Shown: in pieces, positions 7,922-16,224 of the stretch
How positions within the stretch are numbered: position 1 is the stretch's first letter
Layout of the letters: each line of letters starts with the position of its first letter
Assembly (NCBI GenBank): GCA_902622955.1
Contig: CACNRP010000001.1
Coordinates: forward strand, 97,543 to 150,531
Length of the DNA: 52,989 nt
Origin: an uncultured Pelagibacteraceae bacterium
Lineage (GTDB): Bacteria > Pseudomonadota > Alphaproteobacteria > Pelagibacterales > Pelagibacteraceae
Reading direction: 5' to 3'
Translations under genes and position numbers: made by a program
Notes under the pieces: model-generated
Told to the model about the DNA's origin: nothing
The model's input: only the letters and a program-made list of their open reading frames with translations
Databases searched by the model: none

Positions 7922-10257
7922 TAGTAAAACTTTAATATATTATTTGAGTCTAATCTATCTGAATTTGTATAAAGTACTTTTCCATCAACAACATTTTCTT
8001 TTTTAAAAACCTCAATAATAGTATTCTTTGAATTAAATTTTGCCTTTTGACCGGTTAAAGGGTCAACAACCATCATGACTGTTCCTTTGGCAGCCTTAAA
8101 TGGTCTTGCGTCATATTTGTTTACAGAATCACTTATAAAACTTTTGAATATTGGCAAAGCAGTTTTAGATCCTGTTTCATATTTTCCTAATGGAGTTGGG
8201 TTATCTGAACCAACGTATACACCAACTAATACATTTGAGGTAAAACCTATAAACCAAGTATCTGTATTTTTATTTGTTGTTCCAGTTTTGCCTGCAATAT
8301 TTAAATTTAAGTCTCTTAATTTTTTAGCTGTGCCTCTTTGCACAACTCCTTCTAAAATAGATGTCATTTGAAAAGCTGTTTCTGGAGAAAAAATTTGAGT
8401 ATAGTTATTTTTAATCTCTGGATAATCATTAGTTAAATAAGAAATTTGATCACAATCAACACATTTTCTTTTATCATTATTAAAAATGGTGTTTCCCTCG
8501 CTGTCTTGAATTCTATCTATCAGTATCGGATCAACAAGTTTTCCTCCATTAATAAAAACTGAATAAGCAGATGTAAGTTTTAATAAAGTTGTTTCAGCAG
8601 AACCCAAAGATATGGATAAAAGTTCCTCTGGATTTTCATAAATTTTTAATGCTTTTGAAAATTCAACTATTTTCTCTACACCAAGATTTTGGGCTATTCT
8701 TACTGTCATTAAATTTCTAGATTTCTCTAAACCAACCCTTAAAGTCGAGGGCCCATAAAATTTTTTTCCATAATTTTCTGGTTTCCACATTTTTAAATCA
8801 TCGCCTTGGTCTAAAACCAGTGGTGCATCTAGAACTAATGATGTCGGTGTAAAATTATTCTCTAAAGCTAATGCATAAACAAAAGGTTTAAAAGCTGATC
8901 CAGGTTGTCTTTTAGCTTGAGTTGCTCTATTAAATTCACTTTGTTTAAAACTAAAACCACCGCTTAGTGCTAAAACTCTTCCTGTAAATGGATCCATTAC
9001 TACAATTCCACCATTTACCTTTGGTAATTGTTGTAAATTAAAAATATTTTCTTTAACATTTTTAACATAAATAATATCACCAGGTTTTAATAATTTATTA
9101 AATTCTTTCTTTGTCCAAGAAATACTCTGATATTCAATAACACCTTTTATATTGTCTTCTGTTTCTATTTCTGCTGAAAATTTATTTATCTTTTTGATTA
9201 TTGCTAATTTCCAATTAATTGAATTTTCTAATTTGTATTTTCCTAAATCTTTTTTCCATTCTGAATTATAAATCTTGTTTGTAAGTGGTCCTCTCCATCC
9301 CTTTCTTTTATCATACTCTATTAATCCATCTCTAAGTGATTTTGTTGCAATTGTTTGTAAATTTAAATCTATTGGAGTGTTAATATTAAAACCTTGTTTA
9401 TAAACTTTATCATAACTCAAAGTTTCAATTACACTCTTTCTCACATCTTCAATAAAATATTGAGCATCTTCTAAATAAATTTTTTTATTTTTTTTTAAAG
9501 TTATTTCCTCTTTTGCAAGTTTTTCGTACCATTCTGAAGTTAAATAATTATTATCTAACAAATTTTTTAAAACTAAATTTCTTCTAAATTTTGCTACTTC
9601 AGGGTTTCTAAAAGGGTTATATCTGCTTGGTGCTTTTGGTAGAGCTGCTAGTAATGCGGCTTCTGAATAATTTAAGTCTCTGATAGATTTATCAAAATAT
9701 TCTAAGCTCGCAGCAGCCACTCCATAAGCTCCACTACCTAGATAAATTTGATTAAGGTAAAGTTCCAATATTCTCTCTTTAGATAAAGCTCTTTCAATTC
9801 TAAAGGCTAAAATTGCTTCCTTAATTTTTCTATTTAAGCTTATTTCATTTGTTAATAAAAAGTTTTTTGCAACCTGCTGAGTAATCGTCGATGCGCCCTC
9901 AAGTCTCTTTGAGGATATTAAGTTTGAAATATTATTTATAATTGCCCTGATAACCCCTTTAGCATCAACACCTGGATGTGAAAAAAAATTCTTATCTTCA
10001 GCAGATAAAAAGGAATTGATCACATTTTTTGGAATAGAATTAAATGGTATAAATATTCTTTTTTCCTGAGAAAAATCTGAGACTAATTCACCATTTCCTG
10101 AATAAACCTTGCTTGAAACTGATGGTTTGTAATTTTTTAAAAATTTATAATCAGGAAGGTCATTTGAAAATGTCCACAATATACTAATTATCAAAACTCC
10201 TGATAAAAGAATACAAGTTAAAGCTAAAATAAAGATATTTTTTATTAATTTATTCAT
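7921..10257 (-). CDS. mrcA: Penicillin-binding protein 1A, bifunctional peptidoglycan synthase
   Basis: A 778-residue class A PBP that polymerises and crosslinks peptidoglycan in the periplasm. There is an N-terminal membrane anchor (about residues 7-30), a GT51 transglycosylase domain with catalytic Glu87 in SAEDKNFFSHPGVD and the EGASTITQQVAKN motif, and a transpeptidase domain with Ser454-x-x-Lys457 (PGSAFKPF), SRN as the SxN motif and GKTGTT as KTG. An OB-like segment lies between the domains. Length is typical for alphaproteobacterial PBP1A. It is the first gene of the mrcA-prfB-AsmA run and is divergent from rne across 100 bases of A/T-rich DNA. Confidence 0.96.
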   Translation of the reverse strand: MNKLIKNIFILALTCILLSGVLIISILWTFSNDLPDYKFLKNYKPSVSSKVYSGNGELVSDFSQEKRIFIPFNSIPKNVINSFLSAEDKNFFSHPGVDAKGVIRAIINNISNLISSKRLEGASTITQQVAKNFLLTNEISLNRKIKEAILAFRIERALSKERILELYLNQIYLGSGAYGVAAASLEYFDKSIRDLNYSEAALLAALPKAPSRYNPFRNPEVAKFRRNLVLKNLLDNNYLTSEWYEKLAKEEITLKKNKKIYLEDAQYFIEDVRKSVIETLSYDKVYKQGFNINTPIDLNLQTIATKSLRDGLIEYDKRKGWRGPLTNKIYNSEWKKDLGKYKLENSINWKLAIIKKINKFSAEIETEDNIKGVIEYQSISWTKKEFNKLLKPGDIIYVKNVKENIFNLQQLPKVNGGIVVMDPFTGRVLALSGGFSFKQSEFNRATQAKRQPGSAFKPFVYALALENNFTPTSLVLDAPLVLDQGDDLKMWKPENYGKKFYGPSTLRVGLEKSRNLMTVRIAQNLGVEKIVEFSKALKIYENPEELLSISLGSAETTLLKLTSAYSVFINGGKLVDPILIDRIQDSEGNTIFNNDKRKCVDCDQISYLTNDYPEIKNNYTQIFSPETAFQMTSILEGVVQRGTAKKLRDLNLNIAGKTGTTNKNTDTWFIGFTSNVLVGVYVGSDNPTPLGKYETGSKTALPIFKSFISDSVNKYDARPFKAAKGTVMMVVDPLTGQKAKFNSKNTIIEVFKKENVVDGKVLYTNSDRLDSNNILKFY

Positions 10258-10357
10258 TTTGATATCATTATATCTTGGAATTTGTTAAAGATATGGCAAA
10301 AGAATTAAACAAAATTTTTTAAAATTAAAAAATAATGAAAATAATAATCATAAAATT

Positions 10358-12172
10358 ATGGAAAAAAATTTATATATTGATGCATCGCATCCTAATGAAA
10401 CAAGAGTTGTTCTTAAATCAGGCGAAAATATTGAAGATTACGAATACGAAGGTCTAAAAAACAACTTAATTAAAAATAATATTTATTTAGGCAAGGTAAG
10501 TAGAATAGAGCCCTCTCTGCAGGCAGCCTTTGTTGATTTTGGAAGAGAGAGACATGGATTTCTCTCGTTTAATGATATTCAGTCAGATTACTATCAAATT
10601 CCAAAAGCAGATTTAGAAAAAATAAAAGAAGAGGAAAAAAAAGCTAGAGAAGAGCTTTCAAAAGAAGTTGAAGCTAAAGAGGAGGAAAATATTGCTAAGG
10701 GAAAATTAGAAATAGATGATCCCATTGAAAAAGAAATTCACGAACAAATAGATGAAGATCCTCTTGAAAAAGAAAATGTAATTTCTAAAGAAAATTTAGG
10801 ACAAGAAAAAGAAAAAAAAGAGCATAAATTTAAATTCAAAAGATATAAAATTCAGGAAGTAATTAAACCTAATCAAGTAATTTTAGTACAAGTTATTAAA
10901 GATGAAAGAGGTCAAAAAGGTGCTGCTTTAAGCACATTCATTTCTATAGCGGGGAAATATATAGTTTTAATGCCTAACACTCCAAAAGGTGGAGGTATTT
11001 CTAGAAAAATTTTTAATCCAACTGATAGAAAAAAAATTAGAACAATTCTAAATGAAATAGAAATACCCAGAGAAATGGGTTTAATAGTAAGGACTGCAGG
11101 AAGCAATAAAACAAAAAATGAAATAAATAATGATTTAACAACTTTAATTAATACTTGGGGTCAAATAAAAGATAATGCAATTAACTCTATAGCTCCATCT
11201 TTAATTCATCAAGAAAGTGAAATAATTAAAAGAACACTAAGAGATATTTTTGATGATAGCACACAAAATATAATTGTTGAAGGAAACGAAGGTTATAAAA
11301 AAGCACAATCATTCATGAAAATTATGATGCCATCCAGTGTTAAAAAAGTAAAAAAATATAGAGGTAAAGTTCCACTATTTATACAAGAAAATATTGAACA
11401 AAAATTAAATCAAATATTTGACTCTGAAATTAAACTCAAATCAGGAGGATATTTAGTTATTAACCCAAATGAAGCTTTAGTGTCGATAGATATAAATTCT
11501 GGGAGCTCGATAAAAGGGAAAAATGTTGAAAGTACTGCTTTAGACACAAACATAGAAGCCGCAGAGGAAATAGCAAGACAAATTAAGATAAGAGATCTGT
11601 CTGGTTTAATTATTATAGATTTTATCGATATGCTAAGTTATGGAAACAGGAGGTTGGTAGAAAGAAAACTAAAAGAAAAATGCAGAACGGATAGAGCTAG
11701 AATTCAAATCGGTAGAATTAGTAATTTTGGACTTTTAGAAATGTCAAGACAAAGACTTCGGGAAAGCGCCATTAAATGGAAAGTAACATTAACCGACGAA
11801 TCTTTTGCTCAAAAACTTCTAAAAATTGTGGAGTTGAAAGCTGTAATTAACAAAGCTAAATTTGTAGAATTAAAAGTTTGTAAAAAAATTTCAGATTTTC
11901 TTAAAGAAAATTTTGTAAATGACTTAACCTATTTTGAAAAAAAAAATAAAATAACAATAGATATTATTAGCGATAACTCTTTAATTATACCTGAGTACAT
12001 TATCAATATTCAAAATAAATCAAAAAAAACAATTGAATTAGTAGAATACTACGAAAAATTAAAAAATTTAGAAATACAAAAAAAAGAGAGTAAATTTCTA
12101 GAAAAAAAAGTAAATAAAATTACTAGTAAAAAAACATATAAAAAAAAAAGATATTTTAAAAAAACTAAATAA
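10358..12172 (+). CDS. rne: Ribonuclease E/G family endoribonuclease, short form without zinc-link
   Basis: An RNase E/G homologue of 604 residues. An S1 domain starts near residue 38 (NIYLGKVSRIEPSLQAAFVD), is interrupted by a charged Glu/Lys insert at about residues 83-157, and resumes at KRYKIQEVIKPNQVILVQV. The DNase I-like catalytic core has Asp378 in VSIDINSG and Asp421/Asp424 in IIIDFIDM, corresponding to the metal-binding aspartates of E. coli RNase E. After MSRQRLRES (about residue 470) the expected CPxCxG zinc-link motif, used for tetramer assembly in E. coli, is absent, and only two scattered cysteines occur. There is a short basic C-terminal tail and no long scaffold domain. RNase G cannot be excluded, but the S1 insert is typical of alphaproteobacterial RNase E. 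Confidence 0.85.
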   Translation: MEKNLYIDASHPNETRVVLKSGENIEDYEYEGLKNNLIKNNIYLGKVSRIEPSLQAAFVDFGRERHGFLSFNDIQSDYYQIPKADLEKIKEEEKKAREELSKEVEAKEEENIAKGKLEIDDPIEKEIHEQIDEDPLEKENVISKENLGQEKEKKEHKFKFKRYKIQEVIKPNQVILVQVIKDERGQKGAALSTFISIAGKYIVLMPNTPKGGGISRKIFNPTDRKKIRTILNEIEIPREMGLIVRTAGSNKTKNEINNDLTTLINTWGQIKDNAINSIAPSLIHQESEIIKRTLRDIFDDSTQNIIVEGNEGYKKAQSFMKIMMPSSVKKVKKYRGKVPLFIQENIEQKLNQIFDSEIKLKSGGYLVINPNEALVSIDINSGSSIKGKNVESTALDTNIEAAEEIARQIKIRDLSGLIIIDFIDMLSYGNRRLVERKLKEKCRTDRARIQIGRISNFGLLEMSRQRLRESAIKWKVTLTDESFAQKLLKIVELKAVINKAKFVELKVCKKISDFLKENFVNDLTYFEKKNKITIDIISDNSLIIPEYIINIQNKSKKTIELVEYYEKLKNLEIQKKESKFLEKKVNKITSKKTYKKKRYFKKTK

Positions 12173-12947
12173 TCCCTTTTGATGGAGACGAAGGATTACC
12201 CATAATTATCTTGTCAATTCTTCCAGATGTATAAGATTGCCTTCCAGCAATAACAGCATTCTTAAAAGCTAAAGCCATTTCAAAAGGTTTTTTTGCCTTT
12301 GCAATTGCTGTGTTAACAAGTACCCCATCACAACCTAATTCCATTGCAATAGTTGCATCAGAAGCTTGACCTAAGCCAGCATCTATAATTAACGGAAGTT
12401 TAGTCTGATTTCTAATTATCTGAACATTAATTTTATTTTGTATACCTAATCCTGATCCTATTGGTGCAGCTAAAGGCATAATTGCAACAGCACCTGAATT
12501 CTCTAAACGCTTAGCCATTAAAGGATCATCATTGCAATAAACCATAACTTTAAATCCTTCTTTAGCTAACACTTCTGTTGATTTTAGAGTTTCAATCATG
12601 TCAGGAAAGAGGTTTTTTTTGTCTCCTAAAACTTCTAATTTAACCAATTTCCAACCACCTATTTCTCTAGCGAGCCTAAGAGTTCGTAAAGCTTCTTTAG
12701 AATTAAAACATCCTGCCGTATTAGGCAAATAAGTAATTTTTCTTGGATCAATATAATCCATTAACAATGGCTTATTTTTATCAACAATATTTACTCTTCT
12801 AACTGCTACAGTTACAATTTCAGCCCCAGAAAGCTTAATTGCTTTAGCACATTCCGACATACTATTATATTTTCCAGTACCAACTATCAATCTTGATTTA
12901 AATTTTTTCTTTGCAATAATAAAATTATCTTTTTTCAATTTAACCAC
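12165..12947 (-). CDS. thiG: Thiazole synthase ThiG
   Basis: ThiG forms the thiazole phosphate ring of thiamine from 1-deoxyxylulose-5-phosphate, a dehydroglycine donor and ThiS thiocarboxylate. The 260-residue TIM-barrel protein carries the family segments SRLIVGTGKYNS, VTVAVRRVN, YLPNTAGCFN, VKLEVLGDKKNLFPD, VMVYCNDDP and the phosphate-binding IDAGLGQASDA and GVLVNTAIAKAK. Its start overlaps the end of thiS by eight bases, so the pair is co-translated. Its end overlaps the end of rne by eight bases tail to tail. The length is normal. Confidence 0.96.
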   Translation of the reverse strand: MVKLKKDNFIIAKKKFKSRLIVGTGKYNSMSECAKAIKLSGAEIVTVAVRRVNIVDKNKPLLMDYIDPRKITYLPNTAGCFNSKEALRTLRLAREIGGWKLVKLEVLGDKKNLFPDMIETLKSTEVLAKEGFKVMVYCNDDPLMAKRLENSGAVAIMPLAAPIGSGLGIQNKINVQIIRNQTKLPLIIDAGLGQASDATIAMELGCDGVLVNTAIAKAKKPFEMALAFKNAVIAGRQSYTSGRIDKIIMGNPSSPSKGII

Positions 12948-13158
12948 CTCCTATGAAATGAACTATTTCAATTTTATCATTTTTTTTCAATTTAATTTTA
13001 TTAATTTTTTTTTTATCAATTATTTCTTCATTAAGCTCTATAGCTACTTTTTTTAATGGTATTTTAAGATGTTTTAACAAATCTGAGAGTTTAGAGTCCA
13101 AAATTAAAGATTTGACTCTACCATTTAATTTAATTTTTATTTTTTTTATTTTTTTCAT
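12940..13158 (-). CDS. thiS: Sulfur carrier protein ThiS
   Basis: A ubiquitin-like sulfur carrier of 72 residues ending in GGG, whose terminal glycine is adenylated and thiocarboxylated to feed ThiG. The conserved ending KNDKIEIVHFIGGG and the LNGR and LKIPLKKVAIELNEEII segments identify it. The start is taken as the ATG at 13158 (MKKIKKIKIKLNGR). An upstream ATG at 13182 would add eight residues that do not fit the fold and would overlap the aroQ start on the other strand. Divergent from aroQ across only 16 bases. Confidence 0.88.
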   Translation of the reverse strand: MKKIKKIKIKLNGRVKSLILDSKLSDLLKHLKIPLKKVAIELNEEIIDKKKINKIKLKKNDKIEIVHFIGGG

Positions 13159-13174
13159 CGTATATAAATGCTGA

Positions 13175-13621
13175 ATGAACAATAAAATAATTATTATTAA
13201 CGGTCCAAATCTTAATCTATTAGGTGAAAGAGAACAATCACAATATGGATCAACAACTTTTGATCAGCTTAAAGAAAATTGCTTGAAAAAAGGAAAAGAA
13301 ATTGGTCTAGAAATAGAATTTGCCCAATCTAATATCGAGGGAGAATTGGTTGATATAATTCAAAATGCAAGAAATAAATATGAGGGTATTATTATAAATG
13401 CTGCTGGCTTCACACACACATCTGTAGCAATAAGAGATGCTCTTGAACTATTTAAAAAACCAATAATTGAGCTACATATATCCAATATCTATAAAAGGGA
13501 GGAATTCAGACATAAATCACTTATAAGTGGTGTGGTAACTGGGGGAATTTTTGGATTAGGTTCTGAAGGATATATTTTGGCCATAATTTCATTACAAAAG
13601 ACAATTCAAAATGAAAATTGA
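13175..13621 (+). CDS. aroQ: Type II 3-dehydroquinate dehydratase
   Basis: Third step of the shikimate pathway, converting 3-dehydroquinate to 3-dehydroshikimate in the cytoplasm. The 148-residue protein has the hallmark INGPNLNLLGERE with catalytic Tyr24 in SQYGSTTFDQL, the flexible-loop arginine Arg19, NAAGFTHTSVAIRDAL, and the histidine in EEFRHKS. Type II enzymes are dodecamers of about 145-150 residues. It begins an aroQ-accB-accC run, a common alphaproteobacterial order, and its end overlaps the accB start by 11 bases. Confidence 0.96.
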   Translation: MNNKIIIINGPNLNLLGEREQSQYGSTTFDQLKENCLKKGKEIGLEIEFAQSNIEGELVDIIQNARNKYEGIIINAAGFTHTSVAIRDALELFKKPIIELHISNIYKREEFRHKSLISGVVTGGIFGLGSEGYILAIISLQKTIQNEN

Positions 13622-14045
13622 TAAAAAAATAATTAAAGAATTAAGTGATTATTTAAATGAATTTAATCTAACCGAAATAGAAATAACAGAGAAAGACACT
13701 AAAATAAAAATTTCAAAGAATAATGTTACATTAAGTAGTCAACCACAAGTTAATTCTCTAACTGAGTCCAATACAAATATAACCTCAACACCAATTCAAA
13801 ATATTAAATCAGGCACTGAAGTTACTTCTCCAATAATAGGTACTGCATATCATGCTCCAGAACCTGGGGCAAAAAAATTTGTTGAGATAGGTAAAAAAAT
13901 TAAAAAGGGTGATACTATCATGATTGTAGAAGCGATGAAAACAATGAACCATGTTCCTTCTACAGCAGATGGTGTAGTAAAAGAAATTTGTGTCGAAGAT
14001 GGACAGCCTGTTGAATTTGGTCAAACTATTATTATCCTAGAATAA
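13611..14045 (+). CDS. accB: Biotin carboxyl carrier protein of acetyl-CoA carboxylase
   Basis: AccB carries biotin between the carboxylase and carboxyltransferase halves of acetyl-CoA carboxylase, the first step of fatty-acid synthesis. The 144-residue protein has an N-terminal helical region (residues 1-40), a Ser/Thr/Asn-rich linker (about 41-70) and a biotinyl domain with the biotinylated Lys110 in EAMKTMN. The ending DGQPVEFGQTIIILE is typical. It is followed three bases later by accC, its enzymatic partner. The linker is poorer in Pro/Ala than in GC-rich relatives, as expected from base composition. Confidence 0.96.
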   Translation: MKIDKKIIKELSDYLNEFNLTEIEITEKDTKIKISKNNVTLSSQPQVNSLTESNTNITSTPIQNIKSGTEVTSPIIGTAYHAPEPGAKKFVEIGKKIKKGDTIMIVEAMKTMNHVPSTADGVVKEICVEDGQPVEFGQTIIILE

Positions 14046-14048
14046 ATA

Positions 14049-15386
14049 ATGTTTAAAAAAATTTTAATTGCAAACCGTGGGGAAATTGCAGTTAGAATTA
14101 TTAGAGCATGTAAAGAATGGGGAATACCTACAGTTGCTGTTCACTCAGATGTAGATAGAGAAAGTATGCACGTTAGAATGGCAGATGAAAGCGTTTGCAT
14201 TGGTACGCATCAACCAGCTAATAGTTATTTAAATATTCCTGCTTTAATGTCTGCGATAGAATTAACAAATTCCGATGCTGTTCATCCAGGATATGGCTTT
14301 CTCTCTGAAAACTCAAATTTTGCAAGAATATTAGAGGAAAATAAAATTAATTTTATTGGGGCTTCATCAGAACATATTGAAATGATGGGAGATAAAATTC
14401 AAGCTAAAAAAATTGCAAAGGAAAATGGTTTACCTGTTATTGAGGGATCTAAAGGTGGTGTAAACGATATTGCTGAAGCAAAGGAACTTTGTAAAAAAAT
14501 TGGTTTTCCAGTTTTAATAAAAGCTTCTGGTGGGGGTGGTGGTAAGGGAATGAAAATAGTTTACAAAGAAGAGGAATTTGAAACATTGTTTTCAACTGCA
14601 AAATCTGAGGCAAAAAAATACTTTGGAAATGACGAGGTTTATATTGAAAAATTTTTTCAAAATCCAAGGCATATTGAAGTGCAAATATTAGCAGGTAAAA
14701 ATAGAGTAGTTCACCTTCATGAAAGAGATTGTTCAGTTCAAAGAAGGCATCAAAAATTAATAGAGGAAACACCTAGTCCAGTTTTAAATAACGATATAAG
14801 GAAAGATTTATTTGAGAAAACAGTAAATATGGTTTCTAAAATAGGCTACATGGGAGCTGGAACTGTTGAATTTATATATGAAGATGGACAATTTTATTTT
14901 CTTGAGATGAATACAAGAGTTCAGGTTGAACATCCTGTAACCGAAATGGTTACTGGAGTTGACATAATTAAAGAACAGATTTGGATAGCCTTTTCAGGTG
15001 AAACAGCTTTAAAACAAAACGATATAAATCCTAGAGGTCATGCGATTGAATGTAGAATTAATGCAGAGGATGCAAGTAAAAATTTTCAACCATCACCTGG
15101 AGTAATAACCATGTGTCATCAACCTTCAGGATTCAGAACAAGAGTGGATGGCGCAATATTTCAAGGGTATAAGGTTACCCCTTATTATGACAGTATGGTT
15201 TGCAAATTAATTTGTCATGGAAGAAATAGAACTGAAGCTATTCAAAGAATGAATAGGTCTTTAGATGAATTTGTTATTGAAGGAATTACTACAACAATAC
15301 CATTGCATAAAAAATTACTTAATCATAAAAAATTTATCAGTTCAGATTTTAATGTTAGTTGGCTAGATAAAGACTCAATTGTTTAA
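14049..15386 (+). CDS. accC: Biotin carboxylase subunit of acetyl-CoA carboxylase
   Basis: AccC uses ATP and bicarbonate to carboxylate the biotin on AccB. The 445-residue ATP-grasp protein starts MFKKILIANRGEIAVRIIRA, holds the glycine-rich ATP loop KASGGGGGKGMKIV, the ERDCSVQRRHQKLIEE segment with the bicarbonate/biotin residues, and FLEMNTRVQVEHPVTE. A biotin carboxylase C-terminal domain follows (GHAIECRINAED). The length equals the bacterial norm. It ends against the convergent DUF2155 gene with a four-base overlap. In many alphaproteobacteria an aat gene sits here; it is absent. Confidence 0.97.
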   Translation: MFKKILIANRGEIAVRIIRACKEWGIPTVAVHSDVDRESMHVRMADESVCIGTHQPANSYLNIPALMSAIELTNSDAVHPGYGFLSENSNFARILEENKINFIGASSEHIEMMGDKIQAKKIAKENGLPVIEGSKGGVNDIAEAKELCKKIGFPVLIKASGGGGGKGMKIVYKEEEFETLFSTAKSEAKKYFGNDEVYIEKFFQNPRHIEVQILAGKNRVVHLHERDCSVQRRHQKLIEETPSPVLNNDIRKDLFEKTVNMVSKIGYMGAGTVEFIYEDGQFYFLEMNTRVQVEHPVTEMVTGVDIIKEQIWIAFSGETALKQNDINPRGHAIECRINAEDASKNFQPSPGVITMCHQPSGFRTRVDGAIFQGYKVTPYYDSMVCKLICHGRNRTEAIQRMNRSLDEFVIEGITTTIPLHKKLLNHKKFISSDFNVSWLDKDSIV

Positions 15387-15790
15387 TAGCAATTAATTAG
15401 CCATACATCATAAACAGGATGATCAAAAGGGGCTATAGATGGGCTAGATGAAAACATCCATCCATTAAAAACAAAAACTTCATCATTATTTTTATTGGTT
15501 AAATCTCTGACCTGTATATAGGCAGTAATTTCAGGATTATCATCAAACTCAGAATCTTTACATTTAAGACTTTTTATAGCCAAATCTTTGAATTTTATTA
15601 ACTCACCATTTTTAAGTTTTAGCAAAGTATTTTTCGAACTTATTTTATCTAGAATTTTTATATCTGTAAAAGAACCTTCTAAATTATTTTGTGAATTTAA
15701 GTTTAAGATCGAAAAAAAATAAAATAAAATAACTAAACTTATTAATTTAAAATTATTCTTTCCAACTTGAATATTTTTTTTTGACACCAT
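15383..15790 (-). CDS. DUF2155 domain protein, exported
   Basis: A 135-residue protein with a basic N-terminus and one hydrophobic stretch (about residues 17-31) that looks like a signal peptide or anchor, followed by the DUF2155 pattern: AYIQVRDLTNKNNDEVFVFNGWMFSS and PFDHPVYDVWLINC. The family is conserved in alphaproteobacteria beside the NDUFA12 gene, as here, and has no assigned function. The two cysteines Cys96-region and Cys134 could form a periplasmic disulfide, as an inference only. Its start lies 38 bases inside the end of the NDUFA12 gene, an unusually long overlap, but no later ATG is available before the hydrophobic segment. Confidence 0.78.
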   Translation of the reverse strand: MVSKKNIQVGKNNFKLISLVILFYFFSILNLNSQNNLEGSFTDIKILDKISSKNTLLKLKNGELIKFKDLAIKSLKCKDSEFDDNPEITAYIQVRDLTNKNNDEVFVFNGWMFSSSPSIAPFDHPVYDVWLINCY

Positions 15791-16112
15791 TTTTATTTTT
15801 GTTTGGATAATATGCCTCTTCAGTTCCAGTTAAATTTTCTTGATGAGGTTTTTGCCAATCATATTTTTTCAAAGTATGTTTTTTTTCAATTTTATTTGGT
15901 GTAAAGTGTATCCAGGAATACCACTCTACAGGAATTTTTGATGCATCAATAGTGTTTGAATAGATAACCCATCTTTTTCCATTTTTACTTTCATAGTATT
16001 TATTGCCTAACTCATCTGTACCGACAAATTTTCCAAAAAGAATAGTTTTTAATCTAGTCCCAAAAGTATCTTGATTCCACCAAATGAAAATTTTTTTTAA
16101 AAGTGTCAACAT
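15753..16112 (-). CDS. NADH:ubiquinone oxidoreductase subunit NDUFA12 family
   Basis: A 119-residue homologue of the mitochondrial 17.2 kDa complex I accessory subunit NDUFA12, which alphaproteobacteria share. Recognisable are FGKFVGTDELGNKYYESK, RWVIYSNTIDASKIPVEWYSWIHF and the C-terminal PHQENLTGTEEAYYP. It would bind the peripheral arm of respiratory complex I at the cytoplasmic membrane. It is transcribed with the DUF2155 gene and separated from the main nuo operon, which is not in this window. The start faces the TSCPD gene across 112 A/T-rich bases. Confidence 0.9.
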   Translation of the reverse strand: MLTLLKKIFIWWNQDTFGTRLKTILFGKFVGTDELGNKYYESKNGKRWVIYSNTIDASKIPVEWYSWIHFTPNKIEKKHTLKKYDWQKPHQENLTGTEEAYYPNKNKNGVKKKYSSWKE

Positions 16113-16224
16113 TTTATTTTTTTTTATTCAATTAAAAATTGTAAAATTTAAATTAGACTAAAATATGAATATGTATATAAATAAATTGATTCATTATTCA
16201 AATTAAAATTAAAACAGAGGTCAA

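Noticed and set aside
8075-8371. Open frame of 98 codons antisense to mrcA
   Set aside because: It overlaps the conserved transpeptidase domain, shows no recognisable family, and is best explained as a shadow of mrcA.
13159-13182. Extended start for thiS eight codons upstream
   Set aside because: It would overlap the aroQ start region, adds residues that do not fit the ThiS fold, and the ATG at 13158 gives the normal length.
14449-14772. Open frame of 107 codons antisense to accC
   Set aside because: It runs opposite the conserved ATP-grasp region of accC and its hydrophobic composition is what reversed coding DNA gives.
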